Shown: positions 25,209 through 34,759, numbered from the stretch's first letter. The stretch: 64,000 bases of DNA from CAVUCE01 sp963739985 (GCA_963739985.1 CAVUCE010000022.1:310001-374000), one strand, 5' to 3'. The notes: generated from the sequence alone by a model not told the origin. Translations and numbers: made by a program.

Positions 25209-27377
25209 TTAAAATAAAAATTCAGCACTTAAGGAATAATTTCTGATCGGCGCTAGGTTACCAATTAATTCCACGTAATTATAGTTTAGAACATTATTTA
25301 CATTTAAATGAATTCGCATTGGTATTCCATCTTTAGCAAAATTATAAGCAGCTCTTAAATCTAAAACGTAAACTGCAACTCTTGCTCTTCCGTCTTTAAC
25401 CAATCCCAAATCAACAAGTTCAAAATCCATTTGTTCAACCCGGCTATGATATCTAAAATCTGCGCCAATATTTAGTTGTTTCAAATAATAATCGATTGAA
25501 GCAACGGCTAAATTTCTCGGTCGATATTTTAAGTCTTGATTTAGTACTAAATCTCTTGCCCATAGATATGTATAATTAAGCGATAATTTTATTTTATCGT
25601 TAAGCAAATTGATATTTGAATTAAACTCTAAACCTTGAATTCTTGCTCTTGTTAAATTGGAGAAATGTGCCAATCCATCTACCGGATCAACCCCCGCCTC
25701 AATAAAATTTTTAAATTCATTTTGAAAAACCGCTAAATCAAAATCTAAATTTTTAAAAGCCTTGTAATTAGCGCCTACTTCAAAAGTCCAGTTTGTTTCC
25801 GGTTTAAGATTAGGATTTGGTTTGATGGTTAAACCGCCTGCTGTTGTTGAAGTAAAAGCTTCAGCAAGTGTAGGTGCACGAAATCCCGTTCCAAAAGATG
25901 TTCGTAAAATTAGTTTGTCCGAGAAGTGATAATTCATTCCAATTTTAGGAGAGATTGCATTTGAGCTGTTGCTATTATTTAACCTATTAAAATCGTAGCG
26001 TATTCCCAGTGACATTCTAAGTACCGGACTAAAAGAATAATCGACATGAGCGTAAGCTCCTAAACCGAGTGAATTAGGACTCCCGAATAAATTAGAGTTA
26101 ACTCTTGAGGTAGTAAACTCTGCTCCTGTAATTAAGACCAAATCGTTGCCGAAACTTTTGTTAATTTGAACTTCTCCTCTAAATAAGTTTGTTTTAGAAG
26201 TATCGAACGATGAAGTTTGATCATTCCAGCTAGTTCTATAATAACTTGCTTTAATATTCAACAGAATATCATTTCCCAAAACATTCTTATAAATTCCTCC
26301 AAACATATATCTGTTGGCATTAACGGATTGACCTTGATCAGCGTCGGGCGGAACCAGTGCATTTTTCAAGTTTTTCCAATACAAAAAATTTCCGCTGTGC
26401 TGATTTAATGTATTTGCAAAAAATGTAATTGAAGAAACCGGTGAAAAATTATAAATCCCTTTTACGTAACCAATATACCTGGTGTAAAATCCGCTTTGCT
26501 TGTATCCCGTATTTGATAGTCGTGTTAACGAAGCTGAGAGACCAAATTTACCGAAACGTTGACTATGAGCTAGCGTTAATTGTGTAAAAGGTCTAAACTC
26601 TTTTGACCAGTCCCATTCATCATAAGACGGATTATCATAAACTCCAATTCCGGTTTTAATATAGGTCTGTGGTTTATGCTTTATTGGTTGAGTAATTATA
26701 TTAACAACGCCTCCGATAGCCGATGAACCGTATAATGAACTTGCAGCGCCTTTTATTACTTCTACTTTTTGAATTTCGGAAACCGGAAGAATCTCCCAAA
26801 TAATTTCCCCGGTATCTCCCGTAAAATAGGGGATGCCGTCAATCTCTAAAAGAACACGAGTTCCGGCGCCTCTGCTATAGCCACTTGAACCTCTGATACT
26901 AATTTGATCATCAACCATATTGACACCGGGAACAAATCTCATCATATCACTTAAATCAGTAATATCTTTTTTAGCAAGTTCCTCGCTGCTAATTATGTTA
27001 GCGCTGACCGGTAGCTCACTAATTTTTTGTTCATATTTTCCGGCGGTTACAACTACTTGCTCCGATTCAATTATCTTCTTACTAAGAATTATATTTAACG
27101 AAATCGACTTATTGGTAATATTCAAATTGGAAAGAAATTTACTGGCATATCCTATCATTGAAACTTCAATAGAATATTTTCCTGGTTTCAAGGAAGTAAT
27201 TGAAAACCTCCCTTGTGAATCGGTGGCAGCGCCATAGCTTGTTTGCTGAAGTATAACATTGGCTCCTATTAAAGGTACTCCGGAGGAATCGGATACAACG
27301 CCGCTAAGATTATAAGACTGCGAAAATATTTGTGTTGTTACTAAAAGGAACAACAATAAAAAAAGTTTTTTAATCAT
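25209..27377 (-). CDS. TonB-dependent outer-membrane receptor
   Basis: A 722-residue outer-membrane receptor. After the signal peptide (about 1-19, then Gln) comes a carboxypeptidase-regulatory-like domain (SGVVSDSSGVPLIGANVIL, GRFSITSLKPGKYSIEVSMIGY; about 22-105), a plug domain (LPVSANIISSEELAKKDITDLSDMMRFVPGV to GGVVNIITQPI; about 115-235) and a 22-strand barrel ending in LSAEFLF with a terminal Phe. The ligand is unknown; no siderophore or cobalamin gene is adjacent and no riboswitch was seen upstream. A small lipoprotein gene lies 31 bases upstream in the same direction and likely forms a pair with it. Confidence 0.93.
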   Translation of the reverse strand: MIKKLFLLLFLLVTTQIFSQSYNLSGVVSDSSGVPLIGANVILQQTSYGAATDSQGRFSITSLKPGKYSIEVSMIGYASKFLSNLNITNKSISLNIILSKKIIESEQVVVTAGKYEQKISELPVSANIISSEELAKKDITDLSDMMRFVPGVNMVDDQISIRGSSGYSRGAGTRVLLEIDGIPYFTGDTGEIIWEILPVSEIQKVEVIKGAASSLYGSSAIGGVVNIITQPIKHKPQTYIKTGIGVYDNPSYDEWDWSKEFRPFTQLTLAHSQRFGKFGLSASLTRLSNTGYKQSGFYTRYIGYVKGIYNFSPVSSITFFANTLNQHSGNFLYWKNLKNALVPPDADQGQSVNANRYMFGGIYKNVLGNDILLNIKASYYRTSWNDQTSSFDTSKTNLFRGEVQINKSFGNDLVLITGAEFTTSRVNSNLFGSPNSLGLGAYAHVDYSFSPVLRMSLGIRYDFNRLNNSNSSNAISPKIGMNYHFSDKLILRTSFGTGFRAPTLAEAFTSTTAGGLTIKPNPNLKPETNWTFEVGANYKAFKNLDFDLAVFQNEFKNFIEAGVDPVDGLAHFSNLTRARIQGLEFNSNINLLNDKIKLSLNYTYLWARDLVLNQDLKYRPRNLAVASIDYYLKQLNIGADFRYHSRVEQMDFELVDLGLVKDGRARVAVYVLDLRAAYNFAKDGIPMRIHLNVNNVLNYNYVELIGNLAPIRNYSLSAEFLF

Positions 27378-27408
27378 ATATGTAAATTAATATCAAAAAA
27401 AGTCTTGT

Positions 27409-27918
27409 TTATTTTCCGCCCGGAGGTTGTTTTGGCGGATGATTAAAATCGCAAGTTATATTTACATCAGTAACTAAAGTATTATCAGGAATGATCAGTG
27501 TCCCTGGCTTTGTAGTATCATTATTATTATAATAGACTCCAACAACTTTCCAATCTATTCTATTTAACGAAAGGTTTTGTGAATTTGATTGTACAACTGC
27601 GAGATAAGAAAAAGAGCCAGCAGTAATAGGAACATAAGATGAATCTAAAGAGTTATAATTATATTTTCTAACTCCATAAGGAATTTCCAAACTAACATAC
27701 CGCAGATTAATCGGATTAAAATCACCTGTTGAGTTCAGCGGATCTTTAAAAACAACAATATGTGTTCTTGCAACGCTATCCGGCCAGGCACCTACAAAAT
27801 TAATTGTACCGCTGAATCCTGCTTTTTGTAAATCTGCATTAACAGGCGATAATCCTTTATCACAGCCAAGTATACCGATAAGCAAGATCAGACAAAAATA
27901 TTTATAAACTATTTTCAT
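27409..27918 (-). CDS. Hypothetical lipoprotein upstream of the TonB receptor
   Basis: A 169-residue lipoprotein with lipobox GILGC (about Cys19). The rest is a single predicted beta-rich domain (SGTINFVGAWPDSVARTHIVVFKDP near the N-terminus) with a Pro/Gly-rich C-terminal tail. I do not recognise a named family. As first gene of a pair with the TonB receptor it may be a surface or periplasmic partner in uptake, as SusD-like or HmuY-like proteins are, but it shows no SusD motif. The TTG at 27942 opens the frame; the ATG at 27918 is preferred because it gives a proper lipoprotein signal. Confidence 0.8.
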   Translation of the reverse strand: MKIVYKYFCLILLIGILGCDKGLSPVNADLQKAGFSGTINFVGAWPDSVARTHIVVFKDPLNSTGDFNPINLRYVSLEIPYGVRKYNYNSLDSSYVPITAGSFSYLAVVQSNSQNLSLNRIDWKVVGVYYNNNDTTKPGTLIIPDNTLVTDVNITCDFNHPPKQPPGGK

Positions 27919-28116
27919 ATAAAAAATATAAACAGGGAGCAACTGATATACAAATGCTCAAATATCGAATGTGTTTTGTTCATAATATCAACATTTGGAT
28001 GAAAGGTTAAAAACAATTATGTGCGGCTATATAAATCGACAAAAAAAACAACTAATCACTCACATTTTGTTAATTATAAGAGTCTAAAATGAAAAAATTA
28101 TTTAGGACTAAATTAC

Positions 28117-30669
28117 ATGAAAAAGTTTTACTTTCTAGTATTATTTTTATTCGCTATAAATCTCTCAACTAAAGGGGAAGTAAAAAAAATTGGGGCACAT
28201 ATTTTTGTTCACGCACATAAATTGAATGAACATATAAAATTAGATGGAATACTTAGTGAACACGTTTATAATAATCAACCGATAACTGGATTTACTCAAA
28301 AGAATCCCAACGAAGGGAAAAAACCTTCTGAAAAAACTTACGTGTGGGTTTCTTACGATGAATCTGCAATTTATGTAAGCGCTATGTTATTTGATGTTAA
28401 TCCCGATTCTGTTGTCGGCTTACTTTCAAGACGCGATGATTTTAATGAATCAGATTGGTTTGGTCTTTATCTTGATCCTTATCATGATAAACAAACCGGT
28501 TATGAATTTGGTGTGAATGCCGCGGGTTCTATTGTAGATGGGACATTGTTTAATGATAGCTGGGACGATCTTTCATGGAATGGAATCTGGGACTATGCAG
28601 TTAATAGGAATGATAAAGGTTGGAGCGTTGAAATTAGAATACCATTCAATCAATTAAGATTTAATCAATCAGGAAACATGATTTGGGGAATAAATTTTTA
28701 CAGGAAGATACAAAGAGAAAATGAAGAAGATTATTTTATTATGGTGCCTAAAAAAGAAAGTGGTTTTGTTTCTCACTTTGCCCAGCTTGACGGTTTGAAT
28801 GGGATAAATCCTAAACAAAGAATTGAACTACTTCCTTATGTTGTTTCTAAAGCCCAATATTTAGTTCATGAACAAGATGATCCTTTTTATAAGGGACAGC
28901 AATATCAGGCGATGATTGGCGGAGATATAAAAATAGGACTTGGCAGCAACCTAACTTTAGATGCAACTATAAATCCCGATTTCGGACAAGTTGAAGTTGA
29001 TCCTGCTGTTGTAAATTTATCAGCTTTCGAAACTTATTATGATGAGAAGAGACCATTCTTTATTGAAGGCAATAATATTTTTATGTACGGTTACGGCGGA
29101 ACGAATAGCAACTGGGGATTTAACTGGGGAAACCCCGAATTATTTTATTCCCGAAGAATTGGTAGATCACCTCACGGAAGTGTTGATAATGATTCTGCTT
29201 TTGTCGATGAACCAAAAGAAACCAGAATTATTGCGGCGGCAAAAGTAACGGGAAAGATAGGAAATGACTGGTCTATCGGCGCAGTTAATGCTATTACTGC
29301 TAAAACATACGCAAGATTATTTAATAATAATATCACCTCCCACCAAGAAGTTGAGCCGCTGACAAATTATACTGTTATAAGAGGACAAAAAGAATTTGAA
29401 TCGGGCAAATACGGTTTGGGATTCATAGGAACTTCTGTTGTAAGAAAACTTGATACACAAAATCTAAATAATATACTTTCCGACAAAGCTTTTGTTTACG
29501 GAATTGACGGATGGGCAACTCTTGATGATGACGGAATGTATGTGATGAACGGTTATGCTTCCGGTTCATATTCTCACGGGACTAAAAGCTATATAACTGA
29601 TTTACAACAAGCGCCGCTTCGTTATTACCAAAGACCTGATTCCAAATATTTAAATCTAGATAGTTCAAGAACGTCTTTGGCAGGATTTGTAACCAGAGTT
29701 TCTATCAATAAACAAAAAGGTAATTTTTATATCAATTCTGCTTTAGGCTTAGTTTCACCCGGTTATGAAGCAAATGATGTCGGATTTCAATGGAGAGCAA
29801 ATGTTATTAACTCTCATCTTGTGCTTGGATATCGATGGTTTAATCCCGGACCAATCTTCAGATCAAAAGAGATTTATTTAGCACATTACCTTAGTTACAA
29901 TTTTGACGGTAATAATATTGGGAATGGTATTATTTTATTTTCCTATTTCAAATTTTTAAACTACTACGGTTTTAATCTTCAAGCAGGTTATTCTCCTGAT
30001 ACTTTTACAGACAGATTAACCAGAGGAGGTCCTATAGCTGTTTCTCCGTCAAATGAATCCATTAGTCTCAACATCTATAGTGATTCGAGGAAGTCAATTG
30101 TTTTAGGAGTAAACCAGCAATTACAAAAAGACAATTCTAACGCTAATTATTCTTATACCTCTTTGAGTGTATCTTGGAAACCTAACAGCCAGATTAATTT
30201 TTCAGTTGAACCATTTTATGAAATAAGCAATCAAACATTACAATGGGTAGATAAGTTTGAGGATTCTTTTGCGGTTAATACATATGGGACAAGATACGTG
30301 CTAAGCGATATGTCTCAAAAAACAATCGGCGCCAGCATCAGACTTGATTGGACTTTTACTCCAAAGCTAAGTCTTCAACTTTATCTTCAACCATTATTTT
30401 CAGTAGGACATTATTCCGACTTTAAGGAATTAGGTCAGCCCGGAAGTTATTCAACAAATATTTACGGAAAATACAATAGCTCAACAATCAGTTATGATAA
30501 TAACAATGATGAATACAGAGTTGATCCCGATGGTAATGGTCCGGCAAATTCATTTACATTTTCAAATCCGGACTTTAATTTCAAATCACTTAAGAGGAAA
30601 TGTTGTTCTGAGATGGGAACTTTTACCCGGAAGTGTACTTTATTTGGTTTGGACTCACGGACAAACTAA
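28117..30669 (+). CDS. DUF5916 outer-membrane protein with N-terminal CBM9-like domain; frame broken near its C-terminus
   Basis: An 850-residue product as read. After a signal peptide (about 1-20) comes a CBM9-like domain at about 28-230 (KLDGILSEHVYNN, WFGLYLDPYHDKQTGYEF, GWSVEIRIPFNQLRF). The DUF5916 region follows (NPDFGQVEVDPAVVNLSAFET-type segment near 285-310, FFIEGNNIF, YSRRIGRSPHG) and probably forms an outer-membrane barrel. At codon Leu825 the frame is lost: the expected family ending continues in the next frame to a stop at 30778 (see the separate entry). The native protein would be near 886 residues. Function is unknown. It diverges from the lipoprotein-TonB pair, with 198 bases between starts. 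Confidence 0.9.
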   Translation: MKKFYFLVLFLFAINLSTKGEVKKIGAHIFVHAHKLNEHIKLDGILSEHVYNNQPITGFTQKNPNEGKKPSEKTYVWVSYDESAIYVSAMLFDVNPDSVVGLLSRRDDFNESDWFGLYLDPYHDKQTGYEFGVNAAGSIVDGTLFNDSWDDLSWNGIWDYAVNRNDKGWSVEIRIPFNQLRFNQSGNMIWGINFYRKIQRENEEDYFIMVPKKESGFVSHFAQLDGLNGINPKQRIELLPYVVSKAQYLVHEQDDPFYKGQQYQAMIGGDIKIGLGSNLTLDATINPDFGQVEVDPAVVNLSAFETYYDEKRPFFIEGNNIFMYGYGGTNSNWGFNWGNPELFYSRRIGRSPHGSVDNDSAFVDEPKETRIIAAAKVTGKIGNDWSIGAVNAITAKTYARLFNNNITSHQEVEPLTNYTVIRGQKEFESGKYGLGFIGTSVVRKLDTQNLNNILSDKAFVYGIDGWATLDDDGMYVMNGYASGSYSHGTKSYITDLQQAPLRYYQRPDSKYLNLDSSRTSLAGFVTRVSINKQKGNFYINSALGLVSPGYEANDVGFQWRANVINSHLVLGYRWFNPGPIFRSKEIYLAHYLSYNFDGNNIGNGIILFSYFKFLNYYGFNLQAGYSPDTFTDRLTRGGPIAVSPSNESISLNIYSDSRKSIVLGVNQQLQKDNSNANYSYTSLSVSWKPNSQINFSVEPFYEISNQTLQWVDKFEDSFAVNTYGTRYVLSDMSQKTIGASIRLDWTFTPKLSLQLYLQPLFSVGHYSDFKELGQPGSYSTNIYGKYNSSTISYDNNNDEYRVDPDGNGPANSFTFSNPDFNFKSLKRKCCSEMGTFTRKCTLFGLDSRTN

Positions 30670-30778
30670 TACAGATTATCCGGGTCATTTATCTTTAGGC
30701 AGAGATTTTAGATCATTATGGAATTCAGCTTCTGATAACATACTGCAAGCTAAATTTACATATTGGTTGGATTTATAA
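30593..30778 (+). pseudogene. C-terminal segment of the DUF5916 gene in a shifted frame
   Basis: The reading frame starting with AGA GGA AAT at 30593 encodes RGNVVLRWELLPGSVLYLVW and continues to ILQAKFTYWLDL and a stop at 30776-30778. This is the usual end of DUF5916 proteins, with the terminal barrel strands. The upstream frame reads ...FNFKSL up to 30591, so removing one A at 30592-30593 would join the two. The cause may be mutation, sequencing error or frameshifting. Confidence 0.8.
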
Positions 30779-30810
30779 GGTTCTTTACTAATTAACTTTT
30801 CTAATAGATT

Positions 30811-30849
30811 AGGAGAAATCTATTTCTTTACAGAAATGAGATTTCTCCT
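30811..30849. terminator. Long bidirectional hairpin
   Basis: AGGAGAAATCT (30811-30821) pairs with AGATTTCTCCT (30839-30849), and inside it ATTTCT pairs with AGAAAT around a TTAC loop, leaving one bulged G. It separates the convergent DUF5916 and purM genes. T-runs are weak. Confidence 0.7.
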
Positions 30850-30888
30850 TAATTGCAAAAGTAGAATACTAGAATTAGTGTTTTTTAT

Positions 30889-31884
30889 CTAATCCACTTT
30901 TCCTATGATAATTCCCTTTTCATCAATACTTGCAGCCAATTCAATTAATTTATCTGCATTTTCGGGTGAAACAACTGCAATCAAACCTATTCCGATATTA
31001 AATACTTCTCTCATTTCAGCATCAGAAATATTTCCGGTTTTTTGAATTAGTTCAAAAATTGGAGGAATTTTCCACGCGGTCCAATCTACACTTAACTTTA
31101 ATCCTTCAGGAATGATTCTTTTAGTATTTCCAATTATCCCGCCTCCGGTAATATGCGAAAAACCCTTTATTGAAATTTTTTCCTTCAGGTGCTTGATTAA
31201 TTTTAGATAAGATTTATGAATTTTTAAAAGTTCGTCACCAAGTGAATTTGAAAATCCTTCGGGAATATCTGAGACTTTAAATTTTTCAAACAAAACCTTT
31301 CTGGCAAGCGAATAACCATTTGTGTGCAATCCGTTCGAAGCAAAACCGATTAAGACATCTCCCTTTGCAATATCTTTTCCATTAATAACTTTTGCTTTAT
31401 CAACTACACCGACAATTGTTCCTGACATATCATACTCATTTACATCATATAAACCAGGCATTTCTGCGGTCTCTCCTCCAATTAATGCGCATCCGTTTTG
31501 TTTACAAGCAATCGAAAAACCTTCAATAATTTTAACAGCTCTCTCTGTATTTAATTTGCCGAATGCTACATAATCCAGAAAGTAAATTGGTTCAGCTCCA
31601 CAAACAGCAATATCGTTAACACAATGATTAACCAAATCCTGCCCAATTGTGTCATGTTTATCCGCAGCAAAGGCAACTTTTAATTTTGTACCAACACCAT
31701 CAACACTGGAAACCAAAACTGGATGTTTATATTTTTCTAAATCCAACTCATAAAAACCGCCAAACATACCAATCTCAGAAACTACATTTTTATTGAATGT
31801 TGACTTAGCAAAATCTTTAATTCTCTTAACAGTTTCATCACCAGCGGCAATATCAACTCCGGCAGATTTATACGTATTATCCAA
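30889..31884 (-). CDS. purM: Phosphoribosylformylglycinamidine cyclo-ligase (AIR synthase)
   Basis: A 331-residue enzyme of purine synthesis, converting FGAM to AIR with ATP. Hallmarks are YKSAGVDIAAGDETVKRIK at the start, VSSVDGVGTKLKVAF, GQDLVNHCVNDI, GGETAEMPG, GFASNGLHTNGYSLARKV and ITGGGIIGN. Length is as expected. The start is TTG at 31884, supported by AAGGAG five bases upstream and by the normal N-terminus. It diverges from the cytochrome gene across a 530-base gap. No other pur gene is adjacent. Confidence 0.96.
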   Translation of the reverse strand: MDNTYKSAGVDIAAGDETVKRIKDFAKSTFNKNVVSEIGMFGGFYELDLEKYKHPVLVSSVDGVGTKLKVAFAADKHDTIGQDLVNHCVNDIAVCGAEPIYFLDYVAFGKLNTERAVKIIEGFSIACKQNGCALIGGETAEMPGLYDVNEYDMSGTIVGVVDKAKVINGKDIAKGDVLIGFASNGLHTNGYSLARKVLFEKFKVSDIPEGFSNSLGDELLKIHKSYLKLIKHLKEKISIKGFSHITGGGIIGNTKRIIPEGLKLSVDWTAWKIPPIFELIQKTGNISDAEMREVFNIGIGLIAVVSPENADKLIELAASIDEKGIIIGKVD

Positions 31885-31889
31885 AATTT

Positions 31890-31895
31890 CTCCTT
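31890..31895 (-). promoter_or_regulatory. Ribosome binding site AAGGAG fixing the TTG start of purM
   Basis: On the minus strand AAGGAG is followed by five bases and TTG. No in-frame ATG is near, so this site decides the start. Confidence 0.75.
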
Positions 31896-32278
31896 ATTAA
31901 TTTTCTTTTTTTAGAGCAGAAATATCAAAACTTGATAATAAAATTTGTATTTAAAATTTACCATTAAAATTATTTCCAATCAAAAGAACGATTGATAATA
32001 TTTTGAAATTCTTAAAAGGGATTGTTATTCAAATTTAATCTTAATACTGTTAATGATTGATATAATAAAATTACAAGAGATTGACATAAGTTCTATCAAC
32101 TATTGCGCGCTAATAATTATTACTACGATGTAAATTTAGTTGTTTAATAAATAAACACCATATCCAGTTTTAGCAAGTAACTTTATAATTTGTATTAGAA
32201 TAGCAAAAAGCTTGTTGATTAAATATTCATCACTTTTTTAGTAAATCTCAAGTTCGATAGAAAGGATAAAAAGCTTTC

Positions 32279-32318
32279 TTAATTATTGGAAACTATATTT
32301 TTAAATACCAATAATTAA
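32279..32318. promoter_or_regulatory. Inverted repeat TTAATTATTGG-N18-CCAATAATTAA upstream of the cytochrome gene
   Basis: Perfect 11-base arms at 32279-32289 and 32308-32318, with the right arm ending 98 bases before the cytochrome ATG. Could be an operator or a leader hairpin of the mRNA. Confidence 0.35.
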
Positions 32319-32416
32319 TAAACAAATTACAACTATTCACCAAAACAATGATTGGAACATTTTTTGAATGAGTAAGCTCGTATTCTAAATAAATTAAATA
32401 ACAAGGGGTCTTGTCA

Positions 32417-34759
32417 ATGAAAAATTATCTACTTGCTCTCTTTCTATTTGTGTTCGCATTCAGCGTCGCAAATGCACAGACGGCCAAAATTAAAACAAAT
32501 CCCATGTACCCAAGGTTTGCCGGTTCAAATCCTGTGTACAATGGATTAACGAATGTTCCAAAAAATTCACCGGTTTATTTAATAGCCGATACTGCCGGAG
32601 GAGTTACATCCTTCACTTGGACACTTCAAGGTCCATCAGGTTTTACTGCTACTTTGAATAGCACTAATACTCAAGCTGTACAATTTACACCTGACTTAAT
32701 CGGAGATTATGTTGTTAATCTTACCGTTAATGGCGGAAGTACAGATGCTATGTCCTTTAACGTTGGTACTTTTGTTGGAATAAGCAAAACTACTGATTGC
32801 GAATTCTGTCACTCTGCCGACATGAAAAAGTGGAGTTCTTGGAAAGAAACACCACATGCTAATGTCTTTCAGGAAGGTGTTACAGGAGAATTAGAAGTAG
32901 CTCCGGTCAATGGTCAAATGATGGGTGTTTACTCAGTTGATCGTTGTGCAAAATGCCATACAACAGGTAGTTACAATACAACTGCCGATAATGGTAACTT
33001 CGGTTTCTTAGCTCATCAATCAGGTTGGGATACAACCTGGTATAAAACATTCACATTGGATAATGGAGAATATTTAATTCCACAAGGCGATCAAACTGCA
33101 TGGAATTTATTCAGTGATCCCAAATATAGCAACGCAATGAATGTTGCAAATATTGGATGCGAAAGTTGCCACGGACCAGCTAGCAAACATATTACAACTG
33201 CTGATCCATCTAAAGTTAATGCTACTTTAGACGCTTCTGTATGTTTGGCTTGCCATGATGCTCCAACTCACCATACAATTGGAATTTACTATGAAGCATC
33301 AGTTCACGCTAAATTACCTAATGGTGAACATACAGCTCAAACAGGTTGTTTTCCTTGCCACAGTGGTGGTGCTTATGTAAAATATGCTAAAAATCAGGCT
33401 ACACCTGGTTGGACAGCTGCTGATGGAGATGTTCCGATTAGCTGCGCTGTTTGCCACGATCCACATGAAGCCACTAACTTTGGCTTAAGACTAGTTCCGG
33501 TAACTTTAGCAAATGGTTATAGTGTTACTACCGGCGGCAATGGTCAACTTTGTATGACTTGCCACCAATCACGTAAAGACATCAATACAACAATTACAGA
33601 TCAAGCTCCTTATTATGGATTTGTAAACAGATTTGGACCTCACCACGGACCACAAGCAGATATGCTTTTAGGACAAAATGCTTATCAGTATGGTAATGCT
33701 GCTTTAACCGGTCTTAATACACACAGTGCATTAAAAGATGCCTGCGTTACATGTCATATGGCAGATATCGGAAGCGGAATGTCAGCTAGCCACCAGTGGG
33801 CTATGGTTGATACAACCGGTGGAACAGCCCATGATTTTGTTACAGCTTGTAAAAGCTGCCACGGAGATATCACTTCATTTGATGATATTAAAGCTAGCTC
33901 TGACTTAGATGGTAACGGATCAATCGATGGTATTCAAACTGAAGTTAGAGGAATGTTGGATAACTTAGCTTCATTATTACCAAAAGATGCTAATGGTAAC
34001 GTTGTAAATATGATAGCTGATTCTGCAAAAGTTAAAAATCATCCTGAAATAGTAAAAGGTATCTATACTTATTACTTCGTAGAAGAAGATAAGAGTATGG
34101 GTATTCACAATGCTAAATATACGGTTGCAATCTTACAAGCAGCTTTGAATGAATTAGGTTATGTAGTTCCTGTTGAATTATCATCATTCAATGCAGCTGT
34201 TAGTGCTAACCAAGTTAGTTTAACCTGGGAAACAGTTACTGAAACCAACAATAAAGGTTTTGTTGTTGAAAGAAAAGTAAGCGATAAATGGCAAGAAGTT
34301 GGATTCGTTAACGGTAGAGGAACTTCTACAGAAATCAATAAATATTCATTTACTGATAAATTGGATAACGTTAGCGCTTCTAAGATCGTTTATAGATTGA
34401 AACAAGTTGACCTAAACGGAACTTTCAAATATTCTAAAGAAGTTAATGTTACTCCTGTCCTTGGACCAAAAGAATATGTTTTGGATCAAAATTATCCAAA
34501 CCCATTCAACCCGACAACAACAATTAAATACACTTTACCATTTGCAAGCAACGTTAAATTAGTTGTTTACAATTTAACCGGTGAAGTTGTTAAAGTTCTT
34601 GTTAATGGTTCAAAAGAATCAGGCTCTCATCAAATAATTATGAATACTTCAGGTGTTACAAATATGTCTTCAGGTGTTTACTTCTATTCATTAGAAGCTA
34701 CATCAGTTGACGGTTCTAACGTATTCAGACAAACTAAAAAGATGATCCTCTTGAAGTAA
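32417..34759 (+). CDS. Nonaheme c-type cytochrome with T9SS type A sorting domain
   Basis: A 780-residue secreted multiheme cytochrome. A signal peptide (1-20, ending ANA, then Gln) and an Ig/PKD-like domain (about 25-118) precede nine CxxCH heme sites with first Cys at 128, 177, 248, 276, 311, 343, 379, 443 and 478. The segment from about 590 starts VPVELSSFNAAVS, a module often found before the sorting domain, and the last 95 residues form a T9SS type A domain (NYPNPFNPTT, LVVYNLTGEVV, SGVYFYSLEA, KKMILLK). The protein should be exported, processed and attached to the cell surface. Electron transfer to outside acceptors or between cells is a plausible role; the heme pattern does not match a named enzyme. 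ATG at 32417 is preferred over TTG at 32411 as AAGGGG lies nine bases before it. Confidence 0.93.
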   Translation: MKNYLLALFLFVFAFSVANAQTAKIKTNPMYPRFAGSNPVYNGLTNVPKNSPVYLIADTAGGVTSFTWTLQGPSGFTATLNSTNTQAVQFTPDLIGDYVVNLTVNGGSTDAMSFNVGTFVGISKTTDCEFCHSADMKKWSSWKETPHANVFQEGVTGELEVAPVNGQMMGVYSVDRCAKCHTTGSYNTTADNGNFGFLAHQSGWDTTWYKTFTLDNGEYLIPQGDQTAWNLFSDPKYSNAMNVANIGCESCHGPASKHITTADPSKVNATLDASVCLACHDAPTHHTIGIYYEASVHAKLPNGEHTAQTGCFPCHSGGAYVKYAKNQATPGWTAADGDVPISCAVCHDPHEATNFGLRLVPVTLANGYSVTTGGNGQLCMTCHQSRKDINTTITDQAPYYGFVNRFGPHHGPQADMLLGQNAYQYGNAALTGLNTHSALKDACVTCHMADIGSGMSASHQWAMVDTTGGTAHDFVTACKSCHGDITSFDDIKASSDLDGNGSIDGIQTEVRGMLDNLASLLPKDANGNVVNMIADSAKVKNHPEIVKGIYTYYFVEEDKSMGIHNAKYTVAILQAALNELGYVVPVELSSFNAAVSANQVSLTWETVTETNNKGFVVERKVSDKWQEVGFVNGRGTSTEINKYSFTDKLDNVSASKIVYRLKQVDLNGTFKYSKEVNVTPVLGPKEYVLDQNYPNPFNPTTTIKYTLPFASNVKLVVYNLTGEVVKVLVNGSKESGSHQIIMNTSGVTNMSSGVYFYSLEATSVDGSNVFRQTKKMILLK

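Larger units (their letters stand above)
31885..32416. other. 530-base divergent intergenic region between purM and the cytochrome gene
   Basis: No credible gene is seen. It must hold the two divergent promoters. It contains one long inverted repeat (32279-32318, listed separately) and a TTGACA hexamer at 32081-32086 without a clear -10. The region is very AT-rich. Confidence 0.6.

Noticed and set aside
27919..28116. Cobalamin or other riboswitch in front of the lipoprotein-TonB pair
   Set aside because: No conserved B12-box or other riboswitch core was seen in this 198-base gap.
28089..28172. Short open frame starting at the ATG at 28089 and overlapping the DUF5916 start
   Set aside because: It is 27 codons long, out of frame, has no SD and no recognisable leader-peptide pattern.
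32081..32099. TTGACATAAGTTCTATCAA as an FNR-type site
   Set aside because: The half-sites are separated by 11 bases rather than the usual spacing and the inner bases do not pair well.
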